64,000 nt of DNA, from assembly GCF_001277255.1 (NCBI RefSeq), contig NZ_CP012264.1, positions 2,604,001-2,668,000 on the forward strand. Direction: 5' to 3'. The stretch's first letter is position 1, and each line of letters begins with the position of its first letter. Below the pieces are notes generated by a model. The model was not told the DNA's origin. It made no database searches and saw only the letters and a program-made list of their open reading frames with translations. Both the position numbers and the translations under genes were made by a program. This DNA comes from Cronobacter condimenti 1330 (GTDB lineage: Bacteria > Pseudomonadota > Gammaproteobacteria > Enterobacterales > Enterobacteriaceae). Positions 16,361 through 25,479 of this stretch are shown here, piece by piece.

Positions 16361-18193
16361 TTAATGTTTCAACGAGTAGTAGATCTTTTCTGCCAGCGCT
16401 TGCGAGATACCCGGCACTTTTGCAATTTCTTCAACCGATGCGTTCAGCAACGGCTGCAATCCACCCATATATTTAAGCAGCATCTGACGACGTTTCGGCC
16501 CGATGCCTTCAATCGTTTCGAGTGTGCTCGTATTCTTCACTTTGGCGCGTTTTTTCCGATGACCGGTTATCGCATGGTTGTGCGATTCATCCCGAATATG
16601 CTGAATCACATGCAACGCCGGAGAATCAGGTGGCAGTGCAAACCCCTCTCCTTCTGGCTCAAGGAACAAGGTTTCGAGCCCTGCTTTACGGTCACTGCCT
16701 TTCGCCACGCCAAGCAACAGCGGATGATGTTTATCCCAGGAAACGTCCAGCTCGGCAAAAACGGACTTCGCCTGACTTAACTGCCCTTTACCGCCATCGA
16801 TGAGAATAAGATCAGGCACTTTACTCTCCTCAATTGCCTTGCCATAACGACGGCGCAACACCTGGTTCATCGCCGCGTAATCATCGCCCGGCGTGATGTC
16901 GGTAATATTATAGCGACGATATTCAGCACGCAGCGGTCCGTTAGCATCAAACACTACGCAGGAGGCGACTGTCTGCTCGCCCATGGTATGGCTGATGTCA
17001 AAGCACTCCATGCGCTTCACTTCCGGCAGATGTAACGCCTGCGCAAGCGCCGTGAGACGCTGGCTTATCGTGGATTGCTGCGACAGACGCGTGGTTAACG
17101 CCGTCGCGGCATTAGTGCGTGCGAGCTTCAGATAACGTGCACGGTCACCACGCGGGCGTGTCTGGACATTCACACGGCGACCAGCGATATCCGTCAGCGT
17201 TTCCGCCAGCAGTTCAGGCGTAGTCAACGGGAAATCGAGCAGAATCTCGCCCGGTAACGTGCGCATCTGACTGCCCTGCAGATAGAACTGCCCGACAAAC
17301 GTTTCCACCACTTCGGCAAGATCCGTCCCGCTCGGCACTTTCGGGTAGTAGCTACGGCTGCCCAGCACTTTCCCCTGCCGGATGAACAGAACATGCAGGC
17401 ATGCCATGCCAGCCTCAAATGCCACACCGATAACGTCCAGATCGTCACCGTTATTAGAGACAAACTGTTTTTCCGTAACACGGCGTACGGCCTGGATTTG
17501 ATCTCGCAGCCGCGCGGCCTCTTCAAACGCCAGATTCTGGCTCGCCTGTTCCATACGCGCGACGAGCTGGTTTATCACCTGATCGTCTTTCCCGGCAAGG
17601 AACAGCCGCACATACTCGACTTGCTGCGCGTAGTCTTCTTCGCTAACCAACCCTTCGACACAGGGGCCCAGACAACGGCCAATCTGATATTGCAGGCAGG
17701 GGCGTGAACGGTTGCGGTAGACACTGTTCTCGCACTGGCGAATCGGGAAAATCTTTTGCAGCAGCGCCAGCGTTTCCCGCACCGCGTAGCCGTTCGGGAA
17801 CGGGCCGAAATATTCGCCTTTGGCATGCTTGGCGCCGCGATGCATAGCCAGCCGCGGGTGCGTATCACCGCTCAGGAAAATATACGGGTAGGATTTATCA
17901 TCGCGCAGCAATACGTTATAGCGCGGCTGATACAGCTTGATGTAGTTGTGCTCCAGCAACAGCGCTTCGGTTTCGGTGTGGGTCACCGTAACGTCGATAG
18001 TCTGGATCTGCGCCACCAGCGCTTCGGTTTTACGGCTGGCGAGGTTGCTGCGGAAATAGCTGGAAAGGCGTTTTTTGAGATCTTTGGCCTTGCCGACGTA
18101 GATAACCGTCCCGCTGGCGTCATACATACGGTAGACGCCAGGCTGGCTGGTGACGGTTTTCAGAAACGATTTTGAATCAAAAACTTCAGTCAC
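16361..18193 (-). CDS. uvrC: Excinuclease ABC subunit C
   Basis: Nucleotide-excision-repair nuclease of 610 residues, the exact E. coli length. It makes both cuts around a lesion handed over by UvrA-UvrB. An N-terminal GIY-YIG domain (GVYRMYDASGTVIYVGKAKD), a Cys-rich segment (SRPCLQYQIGRCLGPC), the UVR domain for UvrB contact (around 200-240), the RNase-H-like second nuclease domain (MECFDISHTMG, LILIDGGKGQL) and C-terminal helix-hairpin-helix motifs (IEGIGPKRRQMLL, VPGISQALAEKIY) are all visible. It overlaps uvrY by 4 bp, showing translational coupling. Confidence 0.98.
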   Translation of the reverse strand: MTEVFDSKSFLKTVTSQPGVYRMYDASGTVIYVGKAKDLKKRLSSYFRSNLASRKTEALVAQIQTIDVTVTHTETEALLLEHNYIKLYQPRYNVLLRDDKSYPYIFLSGDTHPRLAMHRGAKHAKGEYFGPFPNGYAVRETLALLQKIFPIRQCENSVYRNRSRPCLQYQIGRCLGPCVEGLVSEEDYAQQVEYVRLFLAGKDDQVINQLVARMEQASQNLAFEEAARLRDQIQAVRRVTEKQFVSNNGDDLDVIGVAFEAGMACLHVLFIRQGKVLGSRSYYPKVPSGTDLAEVVETFVGQFYLQGSQMRTLPGEILLDFPLTTPELLAETLTDIAGRRVNVQTRPRGDRARYLKLARTNAATALTTRLSQQSTISQRLTALAQALHLPEVKRMECFDISHTMGEQTVASCVVFDANGPLRAEYRRYNITDITPGDDYAAMNQVLRRRYGKAIEESKVPDLILIDGGKGQLSQAKSVFAELDVSWDKHHPLLLGVAKGSDRKAGLETLFLEPEGEGFALPPDSPALHVIQHIRDESHNHAITGHRKKRAKVKNTSTLETIEGIGPKRRQMLLKYMGGLQPLLNASVEEIAKVPGISQALAEKIYYSLKH

Positions 18194-18846
18194 TGACTTG
18201 ATAAGGTCTCCGCGTTACACAGGCCATGGCGAATGGCCAGATGCGTCAACTCGACGTCGCCATGGATGTTTAGCTTACTAAACATACGATAGCGATAGCT
18301 GTTAACGGTTTTCGGGCTGAGATTAAGCTGCTCAGAGATTTCATTGACCTTCTGGCCTTTGGTAATCATGAGCATAATCTGCAATTCCCTTTCCGACAAA
18401 CTCGCGAAAGGCGATTCGCAACGGTCGGGCTCTATTTGACTGAGCGCCATTTGCTGTGCGATGTCGGAAGCGATATAGCGTCGTCCGGCGTGAACGGACC
18501 GGATGGCGCTCACCACTTCAGCGGGAGCCGCACCTTTACTCAGATACCCCGCAGCCCCGGCTTGCATCACTTTCGCCGGAAGCGGATTCTCCGTATGAAC
18601 GGTAAGCATGATCACTTTAATGTCTGAAGAATAACGAGCAATTTTGCGAGTCGCCTCCAGGCCGCCTATGCCCGGCATATTCATATCCATCAGCACCACA
18701 TCCACAGGGTGGATGCGACACCATTTGATGGCGTCCTCGCCGCAGCAGGCTTCACCTGCCACTTTAATGCCCTTCATATCTTCAAGTATGCGTCGTATCC
18801 CTGCGCGCACCAGTTCGTGGTCATCAACAAGAAGAACGTTGATCAA
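18190..18846 (-). CDS. uvrY: Response regulator UvrY (BarA partner)
   Basis: NarL/FixJ-type response regulator of 218 residues. The receiver domain has the acidic pocket (VDDHE) and the phosphorylated Asp54 in DVVLMDMNMPG; the C-terminus carries the LuxR-type helix-turn-helix (LSERELQIMLM ... LNLSPKTVNSYRYRM). With sensor kinase BarA it activates the CsrB/CsrC sRNAs and so relieves CsrA, affecting motility and carbon use. In E. coli it is itself activated by SdiA, whose gene lies 1.5 kb away here. It overlaps uvrC. Confidence 0.97.
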   Translation of the reverse strand: MINVLLVDDHELVRAGIRRILEDMKGIKVAGEACCGEDAIKWCRIHPVDVVLMDMNMPGIGGLEATRKIARYSSDIKVIMLTVHTENPLPAKVMQAGAAGYLSKGAAPAEVVSAIRSVHAGRRYIASDIAQQMALSQIEPDRCESPFASLSERELQIMLMITKGQKVNEISEQLNLSPKTVNSYRYRMFSKLNIHGDVELTHLAIRHGLCNAETLSSQ

Positions 18847-19255
18847 AGGAAAACACTCCTCAAAAAGGGATAACGCTGCTGGTAACTTATTCGCCCCATA
18901 TTAACGTTTTTTAACGCAACTTTGAAACGCAAAAAATGCACTTGTACGTACTCTGTGGGGGTATAACAGAATTAAAACGCTTTTTTAAAACAAGGAAATG
19001 CGAGGTACCTCTTAAAAAAAGCTGGCAAATCAACAGACAGCATTTTTTGGTATAACTTATTACTAACTGTGAATTTAAAAGCGATTATAAACAACTTTTA
19101 AATTTACACCGAAGAAACTTATTAGAAACATATATTTCTGCCGCTGCGCCTTTGAAAGCCGGGAAATCATCTCTATCAGCAAAGCCTTATTATAATAAGC
19201 CAGACGCCTTGTGAAACGCTCAAAATTTCGTCGCTAATTACTTTTTTGGACCTTG
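18847..19255. other. uvrY-yecF intergenic region
   Basis: About 400 bp, strongly AT-rich, between the divergent genes uvrY and yecF. It should contain the uvrY promoter and its regulatory sites. I see no gene or RNA and cannot place individual binding sites with confidence. Confidence 0.5.
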
Positions 19256-19264
19256 TGGTATACT
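19256..19264 (+). promoter_or_regulatory. Extended -10 promoter of yecF
   Basis: TGGTATACT matches the extended -10 form TGnTATAAT, about 65 bp upstream of the yecF start codon. No good -35 element is present, as usual for this type. Confidence 0.5.
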
Positions 19265-19328
19265 CCGCCGCCTTAAAACATCAACAGGCGTGCCAGGCGC
19301 ACGCCGTTACACTGACAGAGGATAAAAC

Positions 19329-19553
19329 ATGAGCGCTCCCGATATTTCCACCGCAGAGAACATTCAGGAACTGGCTGTTGAAGTATCCTGCCTGAAATCC
19401 CTGCTGACGCTGATGCTGCAGGCGATGGGCCAGGCAGACGCAGGCCGGGTAATCCTTAAAATGGAAAAACAGATCGCTGCAATGGAAGACGACGCGCAGG
19501 CGGCCGTTTATACCAATACCGTTAAGCAGATTAAACAGGCTTACCGTCAGTAA
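19329..19553 (+). CDS. yecF: DUF2594 family protein YecF
   Basis: Small cytosolic protein of 74 residues. The sequence (ENIQELAVEVSCLKSLLTLM, LQAMGQADAGRVILKMEKQ, KTVKQIKQAYRQ-type ending VKQIKQAYRQ) is nearly identical to E. coli YecF. Function unknown. It is divergent from uvrY and convergent with sdiA, the same arrangement as in E. coli. AGAGGA precedes the ATG. Confidence 0.94.
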   Translation: MSAPDISTAENIQELAVEVSCLKSLLTLMLQAMGQADAGRVILKMEKQIAAMEDDAQAAVYTNTVKQIKQAYRQ

Positions 19554-19554
19554 T

Positions 19555-19591
19555 TAAAAAACCGGCTGGAAGCGGTTATTCTTCCAGCCGG
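19555..19591 (-). terminator. Terminator of sdiA
   Basis: Eleven-base-pair perfect stem (CCGGCTGGAAG/CTTCCAGCCGG) with a T-run on the minus strand, 35 bp after the sdiA stop. Nearly touches the yecF stop codon; the plus-strand side has no T-run. Confidence 0.88.
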
Positions 19592-19625
19592 TCTGAGTGT
19601 CTGACACGCAGAACGAATTACACGC

Positions 19626-20351
19626 TCAAATCAGGCCAATCGCAGCAGCATAACAGGCAATTTGCGTTTTGTTTGGAGCATTAAACTTCTTCTGCATATT
19701 TTTTTGGTGGAAATTAACTGTATTTTCCGAAATAGATAATATTATCGCGATTTCCGCCGACGTTTTACCTTCCGCCGTCCACTGCAATATCTCTTTTTCG
19801 CGTTTACTCAGTTTCATTTCCAGCACGGTCGCCGCCGGATCTTCCAGCCGCCCCATAGTCACCAGACTTTGTTCCACTAAATGCTGAAGTCGCAACGCCA
19901 GTTCGTCATCCGCCATGGAGTGTCCACGCGAGCTGGTTCCAGAGACGGATAAAAATCCCTGGGCGCGGTTAGGCGCAATGACGCACTGCGTTACGCCCTT
20001 GACCAGACCGTGGTCGCGTGCGGCATTCCAGAGCTCTTCTGCCGCGCCAGTAAACAGCGCATCGCTCCAGGGGAGATACCCCATTTGATAATTCTGTGGC
20101 TTCAGCACCGGGTCTATCACGTAGTAGTTTTCCGCCTGATAATGCTCAAGCCAGGCTTCGGGATAGGTTGTGTGGAGCGTTAGTTTTGGGCGAGTGAAAG
20201 GCACAGGGTGGCGAACGCAAAGCGCGAAATAATCATATTCGAGGTTCTGCGTTTCGGTTTTCAGGAGCGAATAAATGTCGCTCGAATCCTGAATTTCCTG
20301 AAAGCGGGTCGTCATTTCCCGACGCCAGTTAAAAAAGTCACTTTCCTTCAT
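19626..20351 (-). CDS. sdiA: LuxR-type quorum-sensing regulator SdiA
   Basis: Transcription factor of 241 residues. The N-terminal ~170 residues form the acyl-homoserine-lactone-binding domain (LEYDYFALCVRHPVPFTRPK; conserved YPEAWLEHYQAENYYVIDPV; LPNRAxGF-type APNRAQGFLSVSG). The C-terminal helix-turn-helix (LSKREKEILQWTAEGKTSAE, then SENTVNFHQKNMQKK) is almost unchanged from E. coli. It senses AHLs made by other species. The ATG at 20351 gives the length of E. coli SdiA; AGGAG lies rather far upstream (14 bp), so a slightly different start is possible. Confidence 0.95.
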   Translation of the reverse strand: MKESDFFNWRREMTTRFQEIQDSSDIYSLLKTETQNLEYDYFALCVRHPVPFTRPKLTLHTTYPEAWLEHYQAENYYVIDPVLKPQNYQMGYLPWSDALFTGAAEELWNAARDHGLVKGVTQCVIAPNRAQGFLSVSGTSSRGHSMADDELALRLQHLVEQSLVTMGRLEDPAATVLEMKLSKREKEILQWTAEGKTSAEIAIILSISENTVNFHQKNMQKKFNAPNKTQIACYAAAIGLI

Positions 20352-20602
20352 GCTGTGGGGCGGAACTCCTGTCGTGCTGTAAGCATTATTTTTTGTGATA
20401 TGACAAAGTAACACATTCTACATAATTATTAATATCAATAATCGGCATTCTGCACGGGACATTGAGCCAGACTCAGGCTTTAAGGCAAATTAAATCGCTA
20501 AGGCGCTGTTGGTGCTGATTAATTCGTCAGAAGATTTTTAAGGCTTATTTTTCCCAGGGTTTCAGGCGGGAGCCCGGCGCGGAAAACACGCCGGGCACAG
20601 GG

Positions 20603-21355
20603 TCAGGTATTAAGAAATTTATCTAAAAACTGGCGCGTGCGCGGCTGCGTCGGGTTGGCAAATAGCGCTTTCGCCTCACCCTGTTCGACAATTTTTCCCT
20701 GGTCCATAAAGATGGCGCGGTCGGCCACATCGCGAGCAAAACTCATCTCATGCGTCACGATAACCATGGTGCGTTTCTCCTGTGCGAGCTGGCGGATGGC
20801 GCTCAACACCTCGCCGACCAGTTCAGGATCGAGCGCTGACGTCGGCTCGTCAAAGAGAATAACCTCCGGGCGCATCGCCAGCGCGCGGGCGATCGCCACA
20901 CGCTGCTGCTGTCCGCCGGAAAGCCGCTTCGGGTAACTGTTCTCTTTACCCGTCAGCCCCACTTTCGCCAGCAGTTCGCGCGCACGCGCCGTGGCGTCGG
21001 CTTTCGGCTCGCCCTTCACAATGACCGGCCCTTCAATAATGTTTTCCAGCACCGTACGATGCGGGAACAGATTAAAGCTCTGAAACACAAAGCCCACCTG
21101 CTGGCGTAACTGACGTACCAGGCCGCGCTGTTCACGGGCAGATTTTGCGGTATCAATAGTAATGTCGCCTACGCGCACGGTGCCGCTCTCCGGCTGTTCC
21201 AGCAGGTTAATGCTGCGCAGTAGCGTCGTTTTACCGGAACCGCTCGGGCCGATAATGGCTACCACCTCCCCGGTTTGCACTTCCAGATCGATACCGTGCA
21301 GCACGGTCTGCCCGTGGAATTTCTTGACCAGGTTTTTGACCTCAATAGCACTCAT
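20603..21355 (-). CDS. tcyN: L-cystine ABC transporter ATP-binding protein
   Basis: Cytosolic ATPase of 250 residues that powers cystine/diaminopimelate import. Walker A GPSGSGKTT, signature LSGGQQQRVA, Walker B VILFDEPTSALDPE and the switch His (VTHEMSFA) are all present. It overlaps tcyL by 4 bp and is the last gene of the dcyD-tcyL-tcyN group; matches E. coli YecC/TcyN in place and length. Confidence 0.97.
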   Translation of the reverse strand: MSAIEVKNLVKKFHGQTVLHGIDLEVQTGEVVAIIGPSGSGKTTLLRSINLLEQPESGTVRVGDITIDTAKSAREQRGLVRQLRQQVGFVFQSFNLFPHRTVLENIIEGPVIVKGEPKADATARARELLAKVGLTGKENSYPKRLSGGQQQRVAIARALAMRPEVILFDEPTSALDPELVGEVLSAIRQLAQEKRTMVIVTHEMSFARDVADRAIFMDQGKIVEQGEAKALFANPTQPRTRQFLDKFLNT

Positions 21356-22020
21356 TTCGGATCGCGCTCCTGTCGGTTTAACTGGTTTTCAAAATGGTTT
21401 TGCAGGGCGGACAGCACCGTCGCCATCACCCAGTAAATCAGCGACGCGGCCAGATACATGGTGAACACCTCCAGCGTACGCGAGGTAATCAGCTGCGCCT
21501 GGCGGAATAACTCTGGCACCTGAATGGTGGCGGCGAGCGACGTATCCTTCACGAGGCTAATAAAGCTGTTCCCGAGCGGCGGCAGCGCCACGCGCGCAGC
21601 CTGGGGAAGAATAGCGCGGCGCAGCGTCTGCCAGGGCGTCATGCCGATGCTCGCCGCGGCTTCCCACTGCCCTTTATCGATAGAGGAAATCGCCGCGCGC
21701 AGCGTTTCAGAGGTGTACGCCGCAGTGTTCAGCGACAGTCCTATCATCGCCGCCGGAATGGGATCCAGCTCGATACCAAATTGCGGCAGGCCGTAATAAA
21801 TCATAAAGAGCTGTGCGATGAGCGGCGTGCCGCGAAAAACCGAAATATAAAACCGCGCGAGCCATGACACCGGCCAGAAGGCCGACAGCCGCATCATTGC
21901 CAGCACAAAGCCTAACACCAGGCCGAAAAACATGCCGCCGATGCTCAGCTCAAGCGTAAAAATGGCCCCTTTCAGAAGAAACGGCGCCGAATCGATAACC
22001 AGTTGGATACTTTCCTGCAT
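21352..22020 (-). CDS. tcyL: L-cystine ABC transporter permease
   Basis: Inner-membrane permease of 222 residues with about five transmembrane segments. The EAA loop that docks the ATPase is visible (EAAASIGMTPWQTLRRAILP), as is the polar amino-acid permease pattern SVFRGTPLIAQLFMIYYGLP. It forms the channel with TcyN and receives cystine from TcyJ. It starts 23 bp after dcyD and overlaps tcyN. Confidence 0.97.
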   Translation of the reverse strand: MQESIQLVIDSAPFLLKGAIFTLELSIGGMFFGLVLGFVLAMMRLSAFWPVSWLARFYISVFRGTPLIAQLFMIYYGLPQFGIELDPIPAAMIGLSLNTAAYTSETLRAAISSIDKGQWEAAASIGMTPWQTLRRAILPQAARVALPPLGNSFISLVKDTSLAATIQVPELFRQAQLITSRTLEVFTMYLAASLIYWVMATVLSALQNHFENQLNRQERDPK

Positions 22021-22043
22021 TATGTTGGTTTCACCCTGCGTTT

Positions 22044-23024
22044 TCAGACTTGCGGATGGTACGCGAACAGCGCCGGTGCGCCGCCGGTATGAATAAAGAG
22101 AATCGGGCCGTTATCCTTAAAGCGATGCTGAGCGATGCCGTCAATCAGTCCGGCCATGGCTTTGCCGGTATAGACGGGATCCAGCAGAATGCCTTCAAGG
22201 CGCGCCAGCAGCTTAACCGCCTCCATGCCTTCATCATTGGGCTTCCCGTAGCCCGGCGCGAAATAGTCATCCCACAGTACGATGTCTGCCTTCGCTTCAA
22301 GCTCCAGCGCCTCGGCCACCCCCTGCTGCAATGCAACGACTTTCGGCTTTTGCTCCGCGACCGTTCGGGAAACCGTCACGCCGATAAGCTCAGCCTCTGG
22401 CATCCCCTGCTCCAGCCCGACTGCAAGCCCGGCGTGCGTACCTGCGCTGCCGGAGGCCACCACCACCGACGACGGGCGGATAATGCCTTCGCACTGCTGC
22501 ACAATTTCAAGCGTACTTTCAACATACCCAAGCGCGCCCAGCACGTTCGAACCGCCAACCGGAATCACGTACGGGCGAAACCCCTGCGCTTCGAGGCGCA
22601 CCGCCAGGTCGTCGAGCTGACGGTCTGGCGCGTCCAGCGCCTCACACATCTCTACCTGAACATTAAAGAGATCCAGCAGTAGCCGGTTGCCGTTGGTGAG
22701 ATAGTTTTCTTCGCGGGTGCCGATGGGGTTTTCCAGCAGCGCCACACAATGTAGCCCAAGCCGCGCGGCTACCGCCGCCGTCTGGCGCACGTGGTTAGAC
22801 TGGATAGCGCCCGCTGTGACCAGCGTGTCAGCGCCTTCGCGCAGCGCCTGGGCTGCGAGAAACTCAAGTTTGCGCAGCTTATTGCCGCCCATCGCCACCG
22901 GCATGGCGTCGTCGCGTTTAATGAAAATTTCCCGACCCAGATAGTCGGACAGGCGCGGCAGGAACTCGAGTGGCGTCGGCGCGCCAATAAGTTCCAGACG
23001 CGCAAAACGGGTGAGATTATGCAT
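22044..23024 (-). CDS. dcyD: D-cysteine desulfhydrase
   Basis: Cytosolic PLP enzyme of 326 residues that splits D-cysteine into pyruvate, ammonia and sulfide; member of the ACC-deaminase family. The PLP lysine lies in the VAMGGNKLRKLEFL motif (around residue 50), and the SNHVRQTAA and ASGSAGTHAG phosphate-binding motifs are present. Placed between tcyJ and tcyL, as in E. coli, it links cystine import to sulfur use. A hairpin terminator separates it from tcyJ upstream. Confidence 0.96.
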   Translation of the reverse strand: MHNLTRFARLELIGAPTPLEFLPRLSDYLGREIFIKRDDAMPVAMGGNKLRKLEFLAAQALREGADTLVTAGAIQSNHVRQTAAVAARLGLHCVALLENPIGTREENYLTNGNRLLLDLFNVQVEMCEALDAPDRQLDDLAVRLEAQGFRPYVIPVGGSNVLGALGYVESTLEIVQQCEGIIRPSSVVVASGSAGTHAGLAVGLEQGMPEAELIGVTVSRTVAEQKPKVVALQQGVAEALELEAKADIVLWDDYFAPGYGKPNDEGMEAVKLLARLEGILLDPVYTGKAMAGLIDGIAQHRFKDNGPILFIHTGGAPALFAYHPQV

Positions 23025-23087
23025 CAGAAGACCTCATGCCAGAGTCAGCGGTTAAACCGTCATTATGCAGCAATTTTCCGGCGGCAT

Positions 23088-23118
23088 AAAAAAAGGCGCT
23101 GATATCAGCACCTTTTTT
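23088..23118 (-). terminator. Hairpin between tcyJ and dcyD
   Basis: AAAGG-type stem around GCTGATATCAGC with T-runs on both sides, directly after the tcyJ stop codon. It probably attenuates read-through from tcyJ into dcyD so that the binding protein is made in excess. Confidence 0.75.
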
Positions 23119-23132
23119 CAGCGACGAACCGG

Positions 23133-23933
23133 TTATTTGGTCACGTCCGCACCAAACCATTTCTCTGAAATTTTCTTCAGCGAGCCATCCTGTTGCATAT
23201 CCGCGATCGCTTTATCGATAGCCTGCACCAGATCCTCATTGCCTTTACGTACGGCAACGCCAGCTTCCTGACGGGAGAACGGCTCACCGGCCGCGGCCAG
23301 CGTATTGTTGGTTTTCTTCACCAGATCCAGCGCCGCCAGGCGGTCCACCAGAATAGCGTCGATACGGCCTACGCGCAGATCCTGATATTTTGTCGGATCG
23401 TCATCATAGGTGCGAATATCAACGCCCTGCACGTTCTGGCGCAGCCACTCTTCGTAGTTGGTGCCAAGACCGACACCGACTTTTTTGCCCTTCAGATCGG
23501 CGGCGGTTTTAATGCTGTTGGCGTTCTCTTTTTTCACCAGCGCCTGGATACCGGAAACGGTATACGGCGTTGAGAAATCATATTTTTTCTTACGCTCATC
23601 GGAGATAGTGACCTGATTAATCACCACGTCGATACGCTTAGAATCCAGCGAAGCCAACATCCCATCCCATTTGGTCGGCTTAAGGGAAGCTTTCACGCCC
23701 AGATGCTTTGCGAGCTCCTCGGCGAACTCCACTTCAAAGCCCGTCAGTTTGCCGTCATCACCCTGGAAGCTGAACGGCGGATATGTGCCTTCAAGCCCCA
23801 CCAGCAGCGTGCCGCGCTCTTTCACTTTATTTAGCAAGTTTTCCGCGGCATAGGTTTTGACGCTCATGCCTGCGACCAGCGCGACAGCCATGACGCCCAT
23901 CAGCGCCTGACGACCTAAAAGTGCAAGTTTCAT
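23133..23933 (-). CDS. tcyJ: L-cystine-binding periplasmic protein
   Basis: Solute-binding protein of 266 residues (older name FliY). Residues 1-29 form a cleavable signal peptide ending near TYA-AEN. The mature protein has the family-3 binding pattern (GTLLVGLEGTYPPFSFQGDD, GFEVEFAEELAKHLG, DVVINQVTISDERKKKYDFS). It delivers cystine to TcyL/TcyN. Placed 85 bp downstream of fliZ, as in the E. coli fliAZ-tcyJ region, so read-through from the flagellar promoter is possible. Confidence 0.97.
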   Translation of the reverse strand: MKLALLGRQALMGVMAVALVAGMSVKTYAAENLLNKVKERGTLLVGLEGTYPPFSFQGDDGKLTGFEVEFAEELAKHLGVKASLKPTKWDGMLASLDSKRIDVVINQVTISDERKKKYDFSTPYTVSGIQALVKKENANSIKTAADLKGKKVGVGLGTNYEEWLRQNVQGVDIRTYDDDPTKYQDLRVGRIDAILVDRLAALDLVKKTNNTLAAAGEPFSRQEAGVAVRKGNEDLVQAIDKAIADMQQDGSLKKISEKWFGADVTK

Positions 23934-24018
23934 AAGTACCCCGAATTAACGAAATTGAGCTGTAGTGTAAGTAGTTACGCAAAGAAATCAAAACCACTGT
24001 GCTACAACTTATACCTTT

Positions 24019-24567
24019 TTAATATATATCAGAAGTGGTCGCTGACGCGGTTTTCTCCATGGGGGCCAGGGAGAGCTGCTGATACTGGGCATACTTGCGA
24101 AGCGCAATACGGTAATTATTTGTGCTGGTCAGCGGGAGATACGCCTCCAGGTGCTCATCGAGGTTGTCCTCATGGGCAAGGGAAAGCGGCACCTGACGCT
24201 GGGTAAGATGCGCGCCGAGACGGCGCAGGCGCACCACGTATTCGCGGATCGTGCCATGGCTCATATCGGTCTGCTCGAAGAGATATTGCTTAAAGCCGAT
24301 GATGTCGAAATAGTTGCTCTGCTCTTTGCAGTGCAGATCGCCGCAAAAGCGACAGAGTGCCACCCAGTCCTGTTTTTCCAGCTCCCAGGTGGCCTCGTCA
24401 AGCAGCGTGTCGAGCGCAGCGATTGCTATTTTGTTCACAATTTCGCCACGGTGGACCAGCGTAATGCGATCCAGCAGCTTGTGACAATGCGCACAATGCG
24501 TCTGTGAGTGCTTAAAGTCTTTAAGGTAGCGGCTCAGGGGCCGCCTTTTAGGTTGCTGCGCCGTCAT
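24019..24567 (-). CDS. fliZ: Flagellar/sigma-S antagonist regulator FliZ
   Basis: DNA-binding regulator of 182 residues. It has the integrase-core-like N-terminal fold of the family; conserved segments RRPLSRYLKDFKHSQTHCAH, CRFCGDLHCKEQSNYFDIIG and TSTNNYRIALRKY match E. coli FliZ. It boosts flagellar class 2 genes and blocks sigma-S promoters. It lies 60 bp downstream of fliA in the fliAZ operon. Confidence 0.96.
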   Translation of the reverse strand: MTAQQPKRRPLSRYLKDFKHSQTHCAHCHKLLDRITLVHRGEIVNKIAIAALDTLLDEATWELEKQDWVALCRFCGDLHCKEQSNYFDIIGFKQYLFEQTDMSHGTIREYVVRLRRLGAHLTQRQVPLSLAHEDNLDEHLEAYLPLTSTNNYRIALRKYAQYQQLSLAPMEKTASATTSDIY

Positions 24568-24627
24568 GATAACTCCTGGTTGTCGTTCCTAAGTGCGGCA
24601 TTACCAGGATGATGACGAATCAACAAC

Positions 24628-25347
24628 CTATAGCTTACCCAGCTTGGTTCGCAGACGTTTGATGGCCTGGCTATGCAACTGGCTTACCCTTGATTCGCCC
24701 ACTTCCAGTACGGCGCCAATCTCTTTGAGATTGAGCTCTTCCTGGTAGTACAGCGTCAGCACCATCTGCTCACGTTCCGGCAGCGATTCAATCGCGTCCA
24801 TGACACGCTCGCGCAAATTGCTTTCCAGCAGTTGATGCAGCGGGTTTTCGTTCTGGTTATCTTCCGTCACCAGTTCGATACTATCGCCATGCTCTTCACG
24901 CCATTCGTCATAAGAGAACAGTTGACTATTGTTCGTGTCGAGCAACATCTGACGATATTCTTCAAGCGGGATACTCAGTCGCTCTGCGACCTCCAGTTCA
25001 GTCGCGTTACGCCCCAGTTCCTGCTCCAGTTGGCCTATTGCCTGCGCCACCTCGCGCGCGTTGCGGCGGACACTGCGCGGCACCCAGTCACGGCTGCGTA
25101 GCTCGTCCAGCATCGCGCCACGTATACGCTGCACTGCGTAAGTGGTAAATGCCGTTCCTTGCAGGGCGTCGTAGCGTTCTACAGCATTCAGCAAGCCGAT
25201 GCCGCCCGCCTGTAACAAATCGTCCAGTTCAACGCTCGCCGGCAAACGCACCTGCAGGCGCAACGCTTCGTGACGCACCAGAGGGACATAACGCTGCCAG
25301 AGCGAGTGTTTATCCATTACACCATCAGCGGTATAGAGAGAATTCAC
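24628..25347 (-). CDS. fliA: RNA polymerase sigma-28 factor FliA
   Basis: Flagellar sigma factor of 239 residues, directing class 3 flagellar and chemotaxis promoters and held in check by FlgM. Region 2 (LDDLLQAGGIGLLNAVERYD), region 3 and the region 4 helix-turn-helix (LNLKEIGAVLEVGESRVSQL) are nearly identical to E. coli. The start is the GTG at 25347, as in E. coli. Class 3 targets with clear FliA sites in this window include fliC, fliD and both chemoreceptors. Confidence 0.98.
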   Translation of the reverse strand: MNSLYTADGVMDKHSLWQRYVPLVRHEALRLQVRLPASVELDDLLQAGGIGLLNAVERYDALQGTAFTTYAVQRIRGAMLDELRSRDWVPRSVRRNAREVAQAIGQLEQELGRNATELEVAERLSIPLEEYRQMLLDTNNSQLFSYDEWREEHGDSIELVTEDNQNENPLHQLLESNLRERVMDAIESLPEREQMVLTLYYQEELNLKEIGAVLEVGESRVSQLHSQAIKRLRTKLGKL

Positions 25348-25479
25348 GATAAACGGCCCTGCGTTAGTTGAGTTATCGGCGTGATTATCTAATTCTACAG
25401 CGCTTTTTAATCGGGCGAATAATGGTCTAAATAAGGGGTTATTTTCAGGTTGTAGGCTAACCCACTGAAAATTCGCAGA

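Noticed and set aside
22050..22682. A 210-codon plus-strand frame opposite dcyD
   Set aside because: Antisense artefact; dcyD is complete and well conserved.
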